The translations under genes and the position numbers were made by a program. This document shows positions 1-6,258 of a DNA stretch of 8,039 nt, piece after piece. A model generated the notes under the pieces. That model was not told the origin of the DNA. It saw only the letters and a program-made list of their open reading frames with translations, and made no database searches. Source of the DNA: Gammaproteobacteria bacterium (GTDB lineage Bacteria > Pseudomonadota > Gammaproteobacteria > Granulosicoccales > Granulosicoccaceae). The number at the start of each line of letters is the position of its first letter. Position 1 is the first letter of the stretch. The DNA is taken from positions 1 through 8,039 of the forward strand of contig JAHQVR010000268.1 of NCBI GenBank assembly GCA_019634245.1. The letters run 5' to 3'.

Positions 1-49
1 GTACCGACAAAATCCCCCCGTTTAACTACACAACAACAAAAACAGACCT

Positions 50-1465
50 ATGCACCAAGGATTAACCGAGGACGAAATTAAAGCGATGACACTGGCGAGT
101 GAAAAAGCCATTTCTTATCGCCAAAACATTTCACGGCGCTCTGTCACCGCAAAAATTTCTATTGACGAGGCTGTTAAACGATTTCGCAATCCGCTACCCG
201 ATCAGGGAATGAACGGACATGAAGTGATCGCTGACATGATTCGAGAAGCTGACGATGGCCTCACCCAAATGAGCTCCGGAAACTACTATGGATATGTGCT
301 GGGAGGCTCTCATCCCATTGGGGTCGCTGCGGATATGATGGTTTCTGCGTGGGGCCAAAACGCTGGTTCAGCTCTGGAGACACCAGCAATATCAGGATTG
401 GAACGGGCCGTATGTGACTGGGTTATTGATCTTCTCGATCTTCCAAAAGAAAGTGGTGCAGGAATTGTAACGGGAGCAACCGTTGCCAATGCAGAAGGAA
501 TCTTGGCAGCAAGACATCAACTTTTAAAACAGCAACAATGGGATGTCGAACAGGACGGCCTGTTTGGCGCACCTGAAATCCCTGTTTTTATTGGTGATGC
601 GGCACATTCAGCGCCTTTCGCCGCACTACGGTATGCCGGGTTTGGCGCTGGGCGCCTGCAGCGACTTAAAGTAGACCAGGAGGGGCGTATAGAAGTACAA
701 CCATTTTTGAGAATACTAGAAAAATGTGAAGCGCCACCTCTTGTTATTCTTCAAGCTGGTCAGATCAACTCTGGCGCATTCGATTATTTTGCGCAGATCA
801 TTCCCGCGGTACATGCCCTCGGCGGATGGGTTCATATTGACGGGGCCTTTGGGCTGTGGCTCGCGGCGGTTCCCGAATTGGCCACACGTCTGGAAGGCGT
901 ACACGAAGCAGACAGCTGGGCGATTGACCTGCACAAATGGTTAAACGCACCTTACGACGCCGGCTTGGCGATTGTGCGTAATCGGAGTGCACTAGTCGCA
1001 TCGATGTCAGCGCGAGGTGCATATCTGCCCGACACAAGCAGCCAGTGGGAGCCGTCCGACTCCACCATTGAATTATCCCGAAGGGCTCGTGGTGTACCAA
1101 GCTATGCCATTATGCGCCATCTTGGTCGATCGGGCGTTAGAGAGTTAATTGCCAGACACTGTCGGCTTGCAAAGCAGATCGCTGGAGAACTTGCCGCCGA
1201 ACCGGGACTCCATGTGTTGAACGAGGTCGTTGCCAATCAGGTGGCCCTGACCTGTGGTGAAGGTGAAGAACGAAACTCACTCACAAATCGAGTATTGGAT
1301 GAAGTTCAAAAACGCGGTATCGTCTATCCGAGTCATGGCGAATGGCATGGACATATGATCATCCGAATCTCTGTGATCTGCTATGCCACGACGGATCAGC
1401 ATGCACAGACCCTGGTTGATGAAATCATTCAAGCCTGGAGGCTCGTTCAAAAACATTGTTGTTAG
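50..1465 (+). CDS. PLP-dependent group II amino acid decarboxylase family protein
   Basis: This 471-residue protein belongs to the pyridoxal-5'-phosphate fold-type I group II decarboxylases (glutamate, aromatic amino acid, aspartate and cysteine-sulfinate decarboxylase relatives), which turn an amino acid into an amine plus CO2 in the cytosol. Visible landmarks are a phosphate-binding stretch GATVANAEG (142-150), a His in DAAHSA (H186) placed to stack on the PLP ring, HIDGAFG (262-268) whose Asp264 should contact the pyridine nitrogen, and DLHKWLN (293-299) with Lys296 as the Schiff-base lysine. The length fits the family and the gene looks intact. The ATG at 50 has no clear Shine-Dalgarno sequence; a second in-frame ATG lies at 86. 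The substrate cannot be read from the sequence. An aminotransferase-like or other lyase activity on the same fold is possible. The dioxygenase gene about 100 nt downstream on the same strand may be co-transcribed. Confidence 0.88.
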   Translation: MHQGLTEDEIKAMTLASEKAISYRQNISRRSVTAKISIDEAVKRFRNPLPDQGMNGHEVIADMIREADDGLTQMSSGNYYGYVLGGSHPIGVAADMMVSAWGQNAGSALETPAISGLERAVCDWVIDLLDLPKESGAGIVTGATVANAEGILAARHQLLKQQQWDVEQDGLFGAPEIPVFIGDAAHSAPFAALRYAGFGAGRLQRLKVDQEGRIEVQPFLRILEKCEAPPLVILQAGQINSGAFDYFAQIIPAVHALGGWVHIDGAFGLWLAAVPELATRLEGVHEADSWAIDLHKWLNAPYDAGLAIVRNRSALVASMSARGAYLPDTSSQWEPSDSTIELSRRARGVPSYAIMRHLGRSGVRELIARHCRLAKQIAGELAAEPGLHVLNEVVANQVALTCGEGEERNSLTNRVLDEVQKRGIVYPSHGEWHGHMIIRISVICYATTDQHAQTLVDEIIQAWRLVQKHCC

Positions 1466-1565
1466 TTCTCAAGACGGTGAGCACCAAATCAAGATGAAAA
1501 GACTGCTATGAAACCGCGATATGTCTTCTCGATAAAGGCAATATAGCTTATTTCAGCTAGAAATT

Positions 1566-2615
1566 ATGAATCAACCTTACTACGATCACATCTCCGCATG
1601 GAAGGCGCAGGAACTCGGTTCCAAGTCCACGGTCACTTATACGCTCTCTGACAATGCGTTACGTGTTCTCGATGGTGCTCTGCGACATGTTCAGAAATTA
1701 GATCTTGCTGTAGAGGAAATCACACAAGATCATTTTCCCGTTAGTGCGATACTGCAGGAGATCAATGAATGGGAAAAAGAGATTCAGGAAGGTAGAGGAT
1801 TACTACTACTCAAAGGCATCAACACTTCCCGATATAGCAAAGAAGAATGCGCCATTCTGTTCTGGGGCATCTCAACGTATCTTGGTGAAGCGCAATCCCA
1901 AAGCCCCATGGGAGATAAACTCGGACACGTCATCAATATCGGAGGCAAAGACCATCGCGAGCGTGCATATAGAAACAGTCTAGAGCTTGCATTACATACT
2001 GACGCCAGCGACATTGTCGGAATGATGTGTCTAGTGCCTGCGGAAAAAGGCGGCCTGAGTGGATATGCCAGTGGACCCGCGATTTTCAATCACATTGCCC
2101 AGCATCAACCAGAACTGATTCCAGTTTTACAGGAAGGGTTTTACTATCATCGTTTTGGCGAACACCTTCCTGGTGAATCCCCTGTTAGCGAAGAAAAAGT
2201 TCCTGTATTTTCCGAAAAGGAAGGCTATCTCAGTATTTGCTATTTGAGAAGTTATATTGAAATGGCGTTTGAAGAGCTCAATGTACAAAAGACCGAACAG
2301 GAAACTGAAGCATTAGATTACCTGGATCAAGTCGCGCACAGTGAAGAGTTTCGGCTAAATTTTATGATGGAACCAGGAGAGATCGCATTTTTCAATAATT
2401 ATGTGGTACTGCATACGCGAACTGAATTTTTCGACAGTCCCGATTCAGAAAAACAACGACACTTGCTCAGGTTGTGGTTACGCGCACACAACGCCAGACC
2501 AATTAATCCAGTTATCGATGCCAAAGCTCAGCGAAACGGTATAGAAAAGCAGGAAGGAAAAGGTACTTATTACAAGGGCAAAACGCAGTATACAGAGACC
2601 CCACCGCCCTCTTAG
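1566..2615 (+). CDS. TauD/TfdA-class Fe(II)/2-oxoglutarate-dependent dioxygenase
   Basis: This 349-residue soluble protein is read as a non-heme iron, 2-oxoglutarate-dependent oxygenase, which hydroxylates a substrate with O2 and releases succinate and CO2. The facial triad is visible: H144-T-D146 in LALHTDASD and the distal His283 in NNYVVLHTR, followed by RHLLRLWLR (298-306), where Arg302 is the likely 2-oxoglutarate carboxylate ligand. It is longer than E. coli TauD (283 residues), with extra sequence at the N-terminus and a polar tail after about residue 310, so it belongs to the broader TauD/TfdA superfamily and need not use taurine. The start ATG lacks a good ribosome binding site. A small inverted repeat (TAGCT at 1544-1548, AGCTA at 1555-1559) sits just before it. 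It follows the PLP decarboxylase and ends 6 nt from the convergent paiB-like gene. Substrate unknown. Confidence 0.85.
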   Translation: MNQPYYDHISAWKAQELGSKSTVTYTLSDNALRVLDGALRHVQKLDLAVEEITQDHFPVSAILQEINEWEKEIQEGRGLLLLKGINTSRYSKEECAILFWGISTYLGEAQSQSPMGDKLGHVINIGGKDHRERAYRNSLELALHTDASDIVGMMCLVPAEKGGLSGYASGPAIFNHIAQHQPELIPVLQEGFYYHRFGEHLPGESPVSEEKVPVFSEKEGYLSICYLRSYIEMAFEELNVQKTEQETEALDYLDQVAHSEEFRLNFMMEPGEIAFFNNYVVLHTRTEFFDSPDSEKQRHLLRLWLRAHNARPINPVIDAKAQRNGIEKQEGKGTYYKGKTQYTETPPPS

Positions 2616-2621
2616 ACAAAA

Positions 2622-3251
2622 CTAGTCGTCTTCTTCGAGCAAGTCATCCAGAAAAGCACTGATATCTTTTGTCGCCATCATCGCTAATCTTTTTTTGGCC
2701 AACAGAGTATTTGACGGTGTTTTATCTTGGGCAAGCTTAATTACCGCTTTCGCATCAGAGATCTCAATCTGAAACCCCAAAATATGTTCGAGTAATTGCC
2801 CAAAGTTTCGTTGTTTGGGAGATAGGGAGTAGCCAGATCCTGGTTCTTCATTTTGTTCAGCAGTACGAATCAAAATATTGGTCAGGTCGCTTAGACTGTT
2901 GACAGGTTTAAGCGTTCCCTTGACATGAACGCTAACAAAATTCCAACCAGGGTATTGTACATCGGGATAGATAGATGGGCTGATGTAGCTATTTGGTCCC
3001 TGAAACAAAGCGTAGACCTCTGCACTCCGATAAACAGTCGAAGTAAACGGATTGTTCTTATCCAGGTGTCCATGCAAAAAGCGGATACTGTCTTGCTCAT
3101 CATTCGTAATGAGAGGAACCTGCGTGACTTCTGGCGCACTTTGGTGAGATGCAATCAATGTTGCCAGTGGATAACGCGTAACGATTTTTCTAATACGAGA
3201 CGGTTCCGTACATTGAAATTCTCTCAATGGGTAGTTTTTTTCAAACTGCAT
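2622..3251 (-). CDS. paiB: PaiB-type FMN-binding split-barrel protein (putative transcriptional regulator)
   Basis: This 209-residue protein matches the PaiB family, FMN-binding split-barrel proteins related to pyridoxamine-phosphate oxidases. Bacillus PaiB is described as a negative regulator of sporulation and protease genes. Family landmarks are present in order: YPLATLI (27-33), HGHLDKNNP (60-68), FQGPNSYISPSIYP (83-96), PGWNFVSVHVKG (101-112, cf. the usual P-TWNY--VH--G), ILGFQIEI (157-164), and IKLAQDK (171-177) where the family usually has K-SQN. The C-terminus is very acidic (LLEEDD). Length is normal. The ATG at 3251 has no clear Shine-Dalgarno sequence. The gene lies 102 nt downstream of the cupin gene on the same strand and may be in its transcript or use its own promoter (about 3285-3312). 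No PaiA acetyltransferase is adjacent, so a link to polyamine control is not supported here. A flavin-dependent enzymatic role is an alternative. Confidence 0.87.
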   Translation of the reverse strand: MQFEKNYPLREFQCTEPSRIRKIVTRYPLATLIASHQSAPEVTQVPLITNDEQDSIRFLHGHLDKNNPFTSTVYRSAEVYALFQGPNSYISPSIYPDVQYPGWNFVSVHVKGTLKPVNSLSDLTNILIRTAEQNEEPGSGYSLSPKQRNFGQLLEHILGFQIEISDAKAVIKLAQDKTPSNTLLAKKRLAMMATKDISAFLDDLLEEDD

Positions 3252-3284
3252 TTCTGGGTTACATTCAATAAGAAAGAAACCCGC

Positions 3285-3312
3285 ATATTATCGAATAGCG
3301 ATAGGGATTCAA
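3285..3312 (-). promoter_or_regulatory. Possible sigma-70 promoter for the paiB-like gene
   Basis: On the minus strand a TTGAAT hexamer (3307-3312, 4 of 6 matches to TTGACA) lies 16 nt upstream of TAATAT (3285-3290, 4 of 6 to TATAAT), about 35 nt before the paiB start. It is a weak match judged by eye. It would let paiB be expressed apart from the sigma/cupin pair. Confidence 0.25.
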
Positions 3313-3353
3313 TGAGAGAACTCAGTATAACTGCAGATTTTATGAGAGTTGTA

Positions 3354-3827
3354 CTAGGCAGCAGCTTGAATAAATAACACCGCGCCACCCTCAGAGCGGA
3401 CCAAACCGTGATTGCTTCCCTTGCGCGCGAGATGAAAGTCCCCTTCATTCAGATGAATTTCTCCCAAAGAAACATCTCCCTCCAACACCACACAAAGCTC
3501 ATCTTCATGGTGTTTGTGACCAGGCACCTTACAGCCAGGTTGAATTCGGAGCAGAAAAGAGGTTTTCGTGGTCGAAGGGTCTACATGCAAATTCTTACGA
3601 CTGACTCCAGGGGCAATTTCCAGCCAACGTCCCTCGGTGTTTTTGATCGTCAAATAGTCAGGTTCAGTGGAGGTAGGATTTTTTTTTATTCGTTCCATAA
3701 CCTGGCTTTTAATTCTGGCTTTCTTCTCATCAGACAGAGTCAACGGTTTCAGCGCCGCCCCCATCTCTCCAGCAATCTCATCGCTCAGCACTGTACTCGT
3801 ATTCATATTTTTTTCGGAATCTGTCAT
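3354..3827 (-). CDS. ChrR-like cupin protein, probable partner of the adjacent ECF sigma factor
   Basis: This 157-residue protein has a single C-terminal cupin barrel (about 60-155). Cupin motif 1 is textbook: H104-K-H106, then E110, then G117, i.e. HxH(x)3E(x)6G. Motif 2 is G129...G137-S-N-H140. H104, H106, E110 and H140 are the likely metal ligands. The arrangement recalls the C-terminal half of ChrR, the anti-sigma factor of the singlet-oxygen-responsive RpoE system. Residues 25-50 (LKPLTLSDEKKARIKSQVME) resemble the helix linking the ChrR anti-sigma domain to its cupin. However, residues 1-80 contain no His or Cys, so the N-terminal zinc anti-sigma fold of ChrR is missing. The start overlaps the sigma stop as ATGA (3824-3827), with GGAG about 8 nt upstream on the minus strand, implying translational coupling. 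An A9 run in the sense strand lies inside the gene. Sensor or modulator of the sigma factor is inferred; a free-standing cupin enzyme is possible. Confidence 0.8.
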   Translation of the reverse strand: MTDSEKNMNTSTVLSDEIAGEMGAALKPLTLSDEKKARIKSQVMERIKKNPTSTEPDYLTIKNTEGRWLEIAPGVSRKNLHVDPSTTKTSFLLRIQPGCKVPGHKHHEDELCVVLEGDVSLGEIHLNEGDFHLARKGSNHGLVRSEGGAVLFIQAAA

Positions 3828-4477
3828 TTAACTGCTCCAGCCCAAACTCTGGACGCTTCGAGCGACTTCCGCATCAGTTTCATTGCACGATTCAAGTGAG
3901 ATTTCACAGTACCAAGGGGGATGCCCGTGAAATCTGACAGCTCCTGATGAGAGTATCCCCGAAAAAAATTTAGGGCGATGAGTTGCCTCTGAACTGAGCC
4001 CACTTCGGTCAGCGCCTTGTGCACTTCCGTATATTGATCCATTTGCATTAATAGAGCTTCAATTTCTTCGGTAGACTCTGGTATCTGCTCAACCTCTTCC
4101 CAAGGTACCGCTTGCTCTCTGATAAATTTTCTTCTCGCATCCAGAGACCGAGAGCGAGTAATCATCATTAACCATGCCAAGACACTGCCTTTGCTCTCGT
4201 TAAAGCGATTGGCTTGCTCCCAGGCTTGCAGATAGACATCTCCAACCACTTCTTCAGCGGTAGTCGTCTCACCGGTAATTTTCATCGCCAGACCATAGAC
4301 ATTTTGCACGGTTCTATCATAAAACTGTTCAAAGGCAGATTGATCTTGTATCACGACCCGGCGCAATAAATCAGCCAAGGTGACATCATTATCCATGACG
4401 GACACCTGCTCCGCGGCCTTCTCCGCGGAGGATGGTTCGTATTCGTTCATGTGCATTACATTTGCCGATTGGTCCAT
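3824..4477 (-). CDS. ECF (extracytoplasmic function) RNA polymerase sigma factor
   Basis: This 217-residue sigma-70 family protein has the two-domain ECF plan. Sigma region 2 covers about 47-115, with FEQFYDRTVQNVYGLAMKIT and the -10-recognition helix around DVYLQAWEQANRF and SVLAWLMMITRSRSLDARR. Sigma region 4 covers about 152-205, with the helix-turn-helix YSHQELSDFTGIPLGTVKSH that binds the -35 element. The linker (117-150) is acidic and rich in Glu. There are about 40 extra residues before region 2; the ATG at 4477 has only a weak GAGAG upstream, and Met8, Met10 and Met28 are alternative starts. It is the first gene of a minus-strand operon, with the cupin gene start overlapping its stop, so the cupin protein probably controls it, as ChrR controls RpoE in Rhodobacter. 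It is divergent from the sulfite dehydrogenase operon, which may be part of its regulon (inference). Confidence 0.92.
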   Translation of the reverse strand: MDQSANVMHMNEYEPSSAEKAAEQVSVMDNDVTLADLLRRVVIQDQSAFEQFYDRTVQNVYGLAMKITGETTTAEEVVGDVYLQAWEQANRFNESKGSVLAWLMMITRSRSLDARRKFIREQAVPWEEVEQIPESTEEIEALLMQMDQYTEVHKALTEVGSVQRQLIALNFFRGYSHQELSDFTGIPLGTVKSHLNRAMKLMRKSLEASRVWAGAVK

Positions 4478-4510
4478 CGCTCTCTGTAGGATTTAAATAT
4501 CAATCCTCTT

Positions 4511-4540
4511 ATATACGCCACTCACGCTCAACTGGATGCA
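4511..4540 (-). promoter_or_regulatory. Possible ECF-type promoter in front of the sigma factor gene
   Basis: On the minus strand TGCATCCAG (4532-4540) is followed 16 nt after its GCATCC core by CGTAT (4513-4517), about 35 nt from the sigma start codon. CGTA/CGTC -10 elements and a short -35 element are usual for ECF promoters, and the -35 is loosely like the TGATCC reported for RpoE/ChrR systems but with one inserted base. This would give autoregulation. Read by eye only. A perfect TATAAT also occurs on the minus strand at 4678-4683, with no convincing -35. Confidence 0.28.
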
Positions 4541-4558
4541 GCGACAACAGTACTCTTT

Positions 4559-4572
4559 TGAAAATATTTTCA
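4559..4572. promoter_or_regulatory. Perfect 14-bp palindrome, candidate operator
   Basis: TGAAAATATTTTCA reads the same on both strands with no mismatch. It lies about 82 nt upstream of the sigma start and about 250 nt upstream of soxC. Size and symmetry suit a dimeric repressor or activator. An AT-only core can arise by chance, so the regulator role is inference. Confidence 0.4.
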
Positions 4573-4739
4573 CGGAAATTTTGAGCGAATTATCCACAAT
4601 AATTTCATTAACTGACTGAAAAACAGCGATTTTTACAACCAGTATAAGCACGACACATAGCACCATAGAGACCAAGTATTATACAAACACAGGCTTACAT
4701 TCTAGTCTTTATTAGCTACGTTTTCGGCAAACTGCGTCT

Positions 4740-4766
4740 TCGCGATGCATGTACGCTGTATCGCGA
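4740..4766. promoter_or_regulatory. 10-bp inverted repeat / hairpin just upstream of soxC
   Basis: TCGCGATGCA (4740-4749) pairs with TGTATCGCGA (4757-4766) with nine Watson-Crick pairs and one G-U, around a 7-nt loop. It sits 55 nt before the preferred soxC start and is far more GC-rich than the DNA to its left. It could be a regulator binding site or, if transcribed, a leader hairpin. No T-run follows, so it is not a standard terminator. Confidence 0.5.
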
Positions 4767-4810
4767 CGGAATCGGTTTGGTAGTGGTGGAGGAATCACAA
4801 CTAACGAAGC

Positions 4811-4815
4811 GAGGT
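4811..4815 (+). promoter_or_regulatory. Ribosome binding site that selects the soxC start
   Basis: GAGGT lies 6 nt before the ATG at 4822, a good spacing. For the ATG at 4816 the spacing would be about 1 nt, and for the TTG at 4777 the motif is downstream. A stronger GGAGGA at 4788-4793 has no suitable start codon close behind it. Confidence 0.5.
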
Positions 4816-4821
4816 ATGACG

Positions 4822-6258
4822 ATGGCAAGAAGCAAGAAGAATGCGGATTACGATGCAAAAACAAAAAGCATCATTCGTGAGCTGATTGAAGTTGAAAATC
4901 AGGCGTTAAGGAACAAGAGTGAGGCAGGGGCTTCAGAAAAACAACTTTGTGAGTGCAAGCAAGGTATGTTTCCTCAACGAGGCAGACCGAGCGGTGAAGA
5001 GACTGTATCCAGCAGGCGTCAATTTCTTACCATAGCAGCCGCAGGTGCAGCAGGAATAACCGCAAATGCAACAGCAGCGGTACCAGCAGGATCAATGGAC
5101 TTCCCCGTTCAGGCGGACCCCACCAAAGAACAAGGTCGCCTCACCAATGATGACGGTGGATACGGTTCGAGGTCACAATTTGAATCAGAAGCGCGTTGGC
5201 GCTATCCAACTAAAACTAAAGAATCGTCGTGGACGATGACGCCCCTGGAAAGTAGTAACGGTATTATCACACCCTCAGGTCTGCACTTTGAGAGACACCA
5301 CGGCGGCATTCCCAATATCGACCCTGCTAACCACACCATTATTGTGCACGGCATGGTGGGAAGCCCAAAGAAATACACGATGGAGGATTTAAAACGATTT
5401 CCCTCGGTCTCTCGATTTCATTTCATTGAATGTTCTGGCAACGGCCTTACCGAGTGGCGTGAGCCAACACTCAAGTCTGTTCAGGGTACACATGGTTTGA
5501 CCAGTACATCAGAGTGGACAGGAGTCCCGCTCTCTACGATTTTAAGAGAGGTCGCTGTGGAAGAAGGAGCAGCCTGGATTCTCGCTGAAGGCGCAGACGC
5601 TGCAGTTATGACACGCAGTGTGCCACTGGATAAAGCTTGGAAAGATGCACTGCTCGTCTACGCGCAAAATGGCGAAGCGATTCGCCCTGAGCAGGGGTAC
5701 CCACTCAGACTGTTGCTCCCAGGTTTTGAAGGAAACACACATATCAAATGGCTGCGACGCCTGGAAGTCAGCGACAAGCCGTTTATGACCCGAGAGGAGA
5801 CTTCAAAATATACCGATCTTCTCAAGGGAGGTAAGGCACGCCAATTTTCATTCACTATGGAAGCAAAATCGGTGATTACCTATCCATCCGGCGAAATGAA
5901 AATACCCGGTTCAGGATTCTATGAGATTACCGGGCTCGCCTGGTCAGGGCGAGGACGTGTCAAGCGGGTCGAAGTTTCTGTAGATGGCGGTAATTCCTGG
6001 CAGCTTGCCGAACTCGAAGGGCCGGTTATGCCAGTTTGCCACACGCGGTTTCGATTTCCATGGCATTGGGACGGTCAACCTGCGGTGTTACAAAGCCGCT
6101 GTCAGGATGAGACCGGCTACGTCCAGCCAACCATCAAGCAACTCGCAGACGAACGCGGGTTGGATGGCGGGAAATTTGGCTCCATTTACCATCTGAATGG
6201 GATTCAATCTTGGGCAGTTGATGCAGAAGGAGGCGTGAGCAATGTACATGTTTACTAA
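4822..6258 (+). CDS. soxC: SoxC-like sulfite dehydrogenase, molybdopterin catalytic subunit (Tat-exported)
   Basis: From the ATG at 4822 this is a 478-residue molybdenum enzyme of the sulfite oxidase family. It should oxidise sulfite (or, in complete Sox complexes, sulfane sulfur) in the periplasm and pass electrons to a cytochrome c. A twin-arginine signal, SRRQFLTIAAAGAAGITA, starts at residue 64, so the folded cofactor-loaded enzyme is exported by Tat. The oxidoreductase domain (about 115-320) carries HFIECSGNGLTEW, in which Cys204 is the molybdenum ligand, plus LLLPGFEGNTHIKWLRRLE. The C-terminal Mo-co dimerisation domain (about 340-478) includes RVKRVEVSVDGGNSW. About 60 polar residues precede the twin arginines, which is unusual; starting at the ATG at 4966 would give 430 residues with a normal n-region, but with a weaker ribosome binding site. 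The stop overlaps the soxD-like gene by 17 nt. SoxC is favoured over SorA or YedY by the SoxD-like partner. Confidence 0.9.
   Translation: MARSKKNADYDAKTKSIIRELIEVENQALRNKSEAGASEKQLCECKQGMFPQRGRPSGEETVSSRRQFLTIAAAGAAGITANATAAVPAGSMDFPVQADPTKEQGRLTNDDGGYGSRSQFESEARWRYPTKTKESSWTMTPLESSNGIITPSGLHFERHHGGIPNIDPANHTIIVHGMVGSPKKYTMEDLKRFPSVSRFHFIECSGNGLTEWREPTLKSVQGTHGLTSTSEWTGVPLSTILREVAVEEGAAWILAEGADAAVMTRSVPLDKAWKDALLVYAQNGEAIRPEQGYPLRLLLPGFEGNTHIKWLRRLEVSDKPFMTREETSKYTDLLKGGKARQFSFTMEAKSVITYPSGEMKIPGSGFYEITGLAWSGRGRVKRVEVSVDGGNSWQLAELEGPVMPVCHTRFRFPWHWDGQPAVLQSRCQDETGYVQPTIKQLADERGLDGGKFGSIYHLNGIQSWAVDAEGGVSNVHVY
6227..6233 (+). promoter_or_regulatory. Shine-Dalgarno for the soxD-like gene, inside soxC
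   Basis: AAGGAGG lies 8 nt before the ATG at 6242, within the last codons of soxC. It fixes the cytochrome start at 6242 rather than the second in-frame ATG at 6248 and implies translational coupling with soxC. Confidence 0.75.

Larger units (their letters stand above)
4478..4821. promoter_or_regulatory. Divergent control region between the sigma and sulfite dehydrogenase operons
   Basis: About 340 nt, AT-rich in its left two thirds, without a credible gene. It must carry the promoters for both the minus-strand sigma/cupin operon and the plus-strand soxC operon. I see a perfect 14-bp palindrome (4559-4572), a 10-bp-arm inverted repeat (4740-4766), a candidate ECF promoter (4511-4540, minus) and a TATAAT on the minus strand at 4678-4683. 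No clear sigma-70 promoter for soxC could be picked by eye. In-frame TTG (4777) and GTG (4783, 4786) codons before 4822 could extend soxC slightly but lack good ribosome binding sites. Confidence 0.7.

Noticed and set aside
1..49. Leader before the first gene as a promoter or end of another gene
   Set aside because: Too short to judge; no -10/-35 pair, hairpin or clear coding frame was seen.
1494..1546. Short frame (ATG at 1508, 12 codons) before the oxygenase gene as a leader peptide
   Set aside because: No ribosome binding site, and no run of regulatory codons or attenuator-like hairpin.
3256..3282. GGGTT / AACCC inverted repeat in front of paiB
   Set aside because: Only 5-bp arms with a 17-nt loop, which is expected by chance at this length.
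2925..3377. 150-residue plus-strand frame across paiB and the cupin gene end
   Set aside because: It runs antisense to the conserved PaiB motifs and shows no protein family features.
3408..3899. 163-residue plus-strand frame opposite the cupin and sigma genes
   Set aside because: The opposite strand encodes clear cupin metal ligands and sigma region 4; this frame has a biased composition and no motifs.
4409..4428. Repeated CTCCGCGG (4409-4416 and 4421-4428) near the start of the sigma gene
   Set aside because: It lies in the region coding for S-A-E-K-A-A-E-Q and is explained by repeated Ser/Ala/Glu codons; no sign of a regulatory site.
4493..4675. 60-residue minus-strand frame with a hydrophobic N-terminus in the divergent region
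   Set aside because: It begins with TTG, has no ribosome binding site, lies across the palindrome and the candidate promoter, and looks like AT-rich intergenic DNA. A small membrane peptide cannot be excluded but is not supported.
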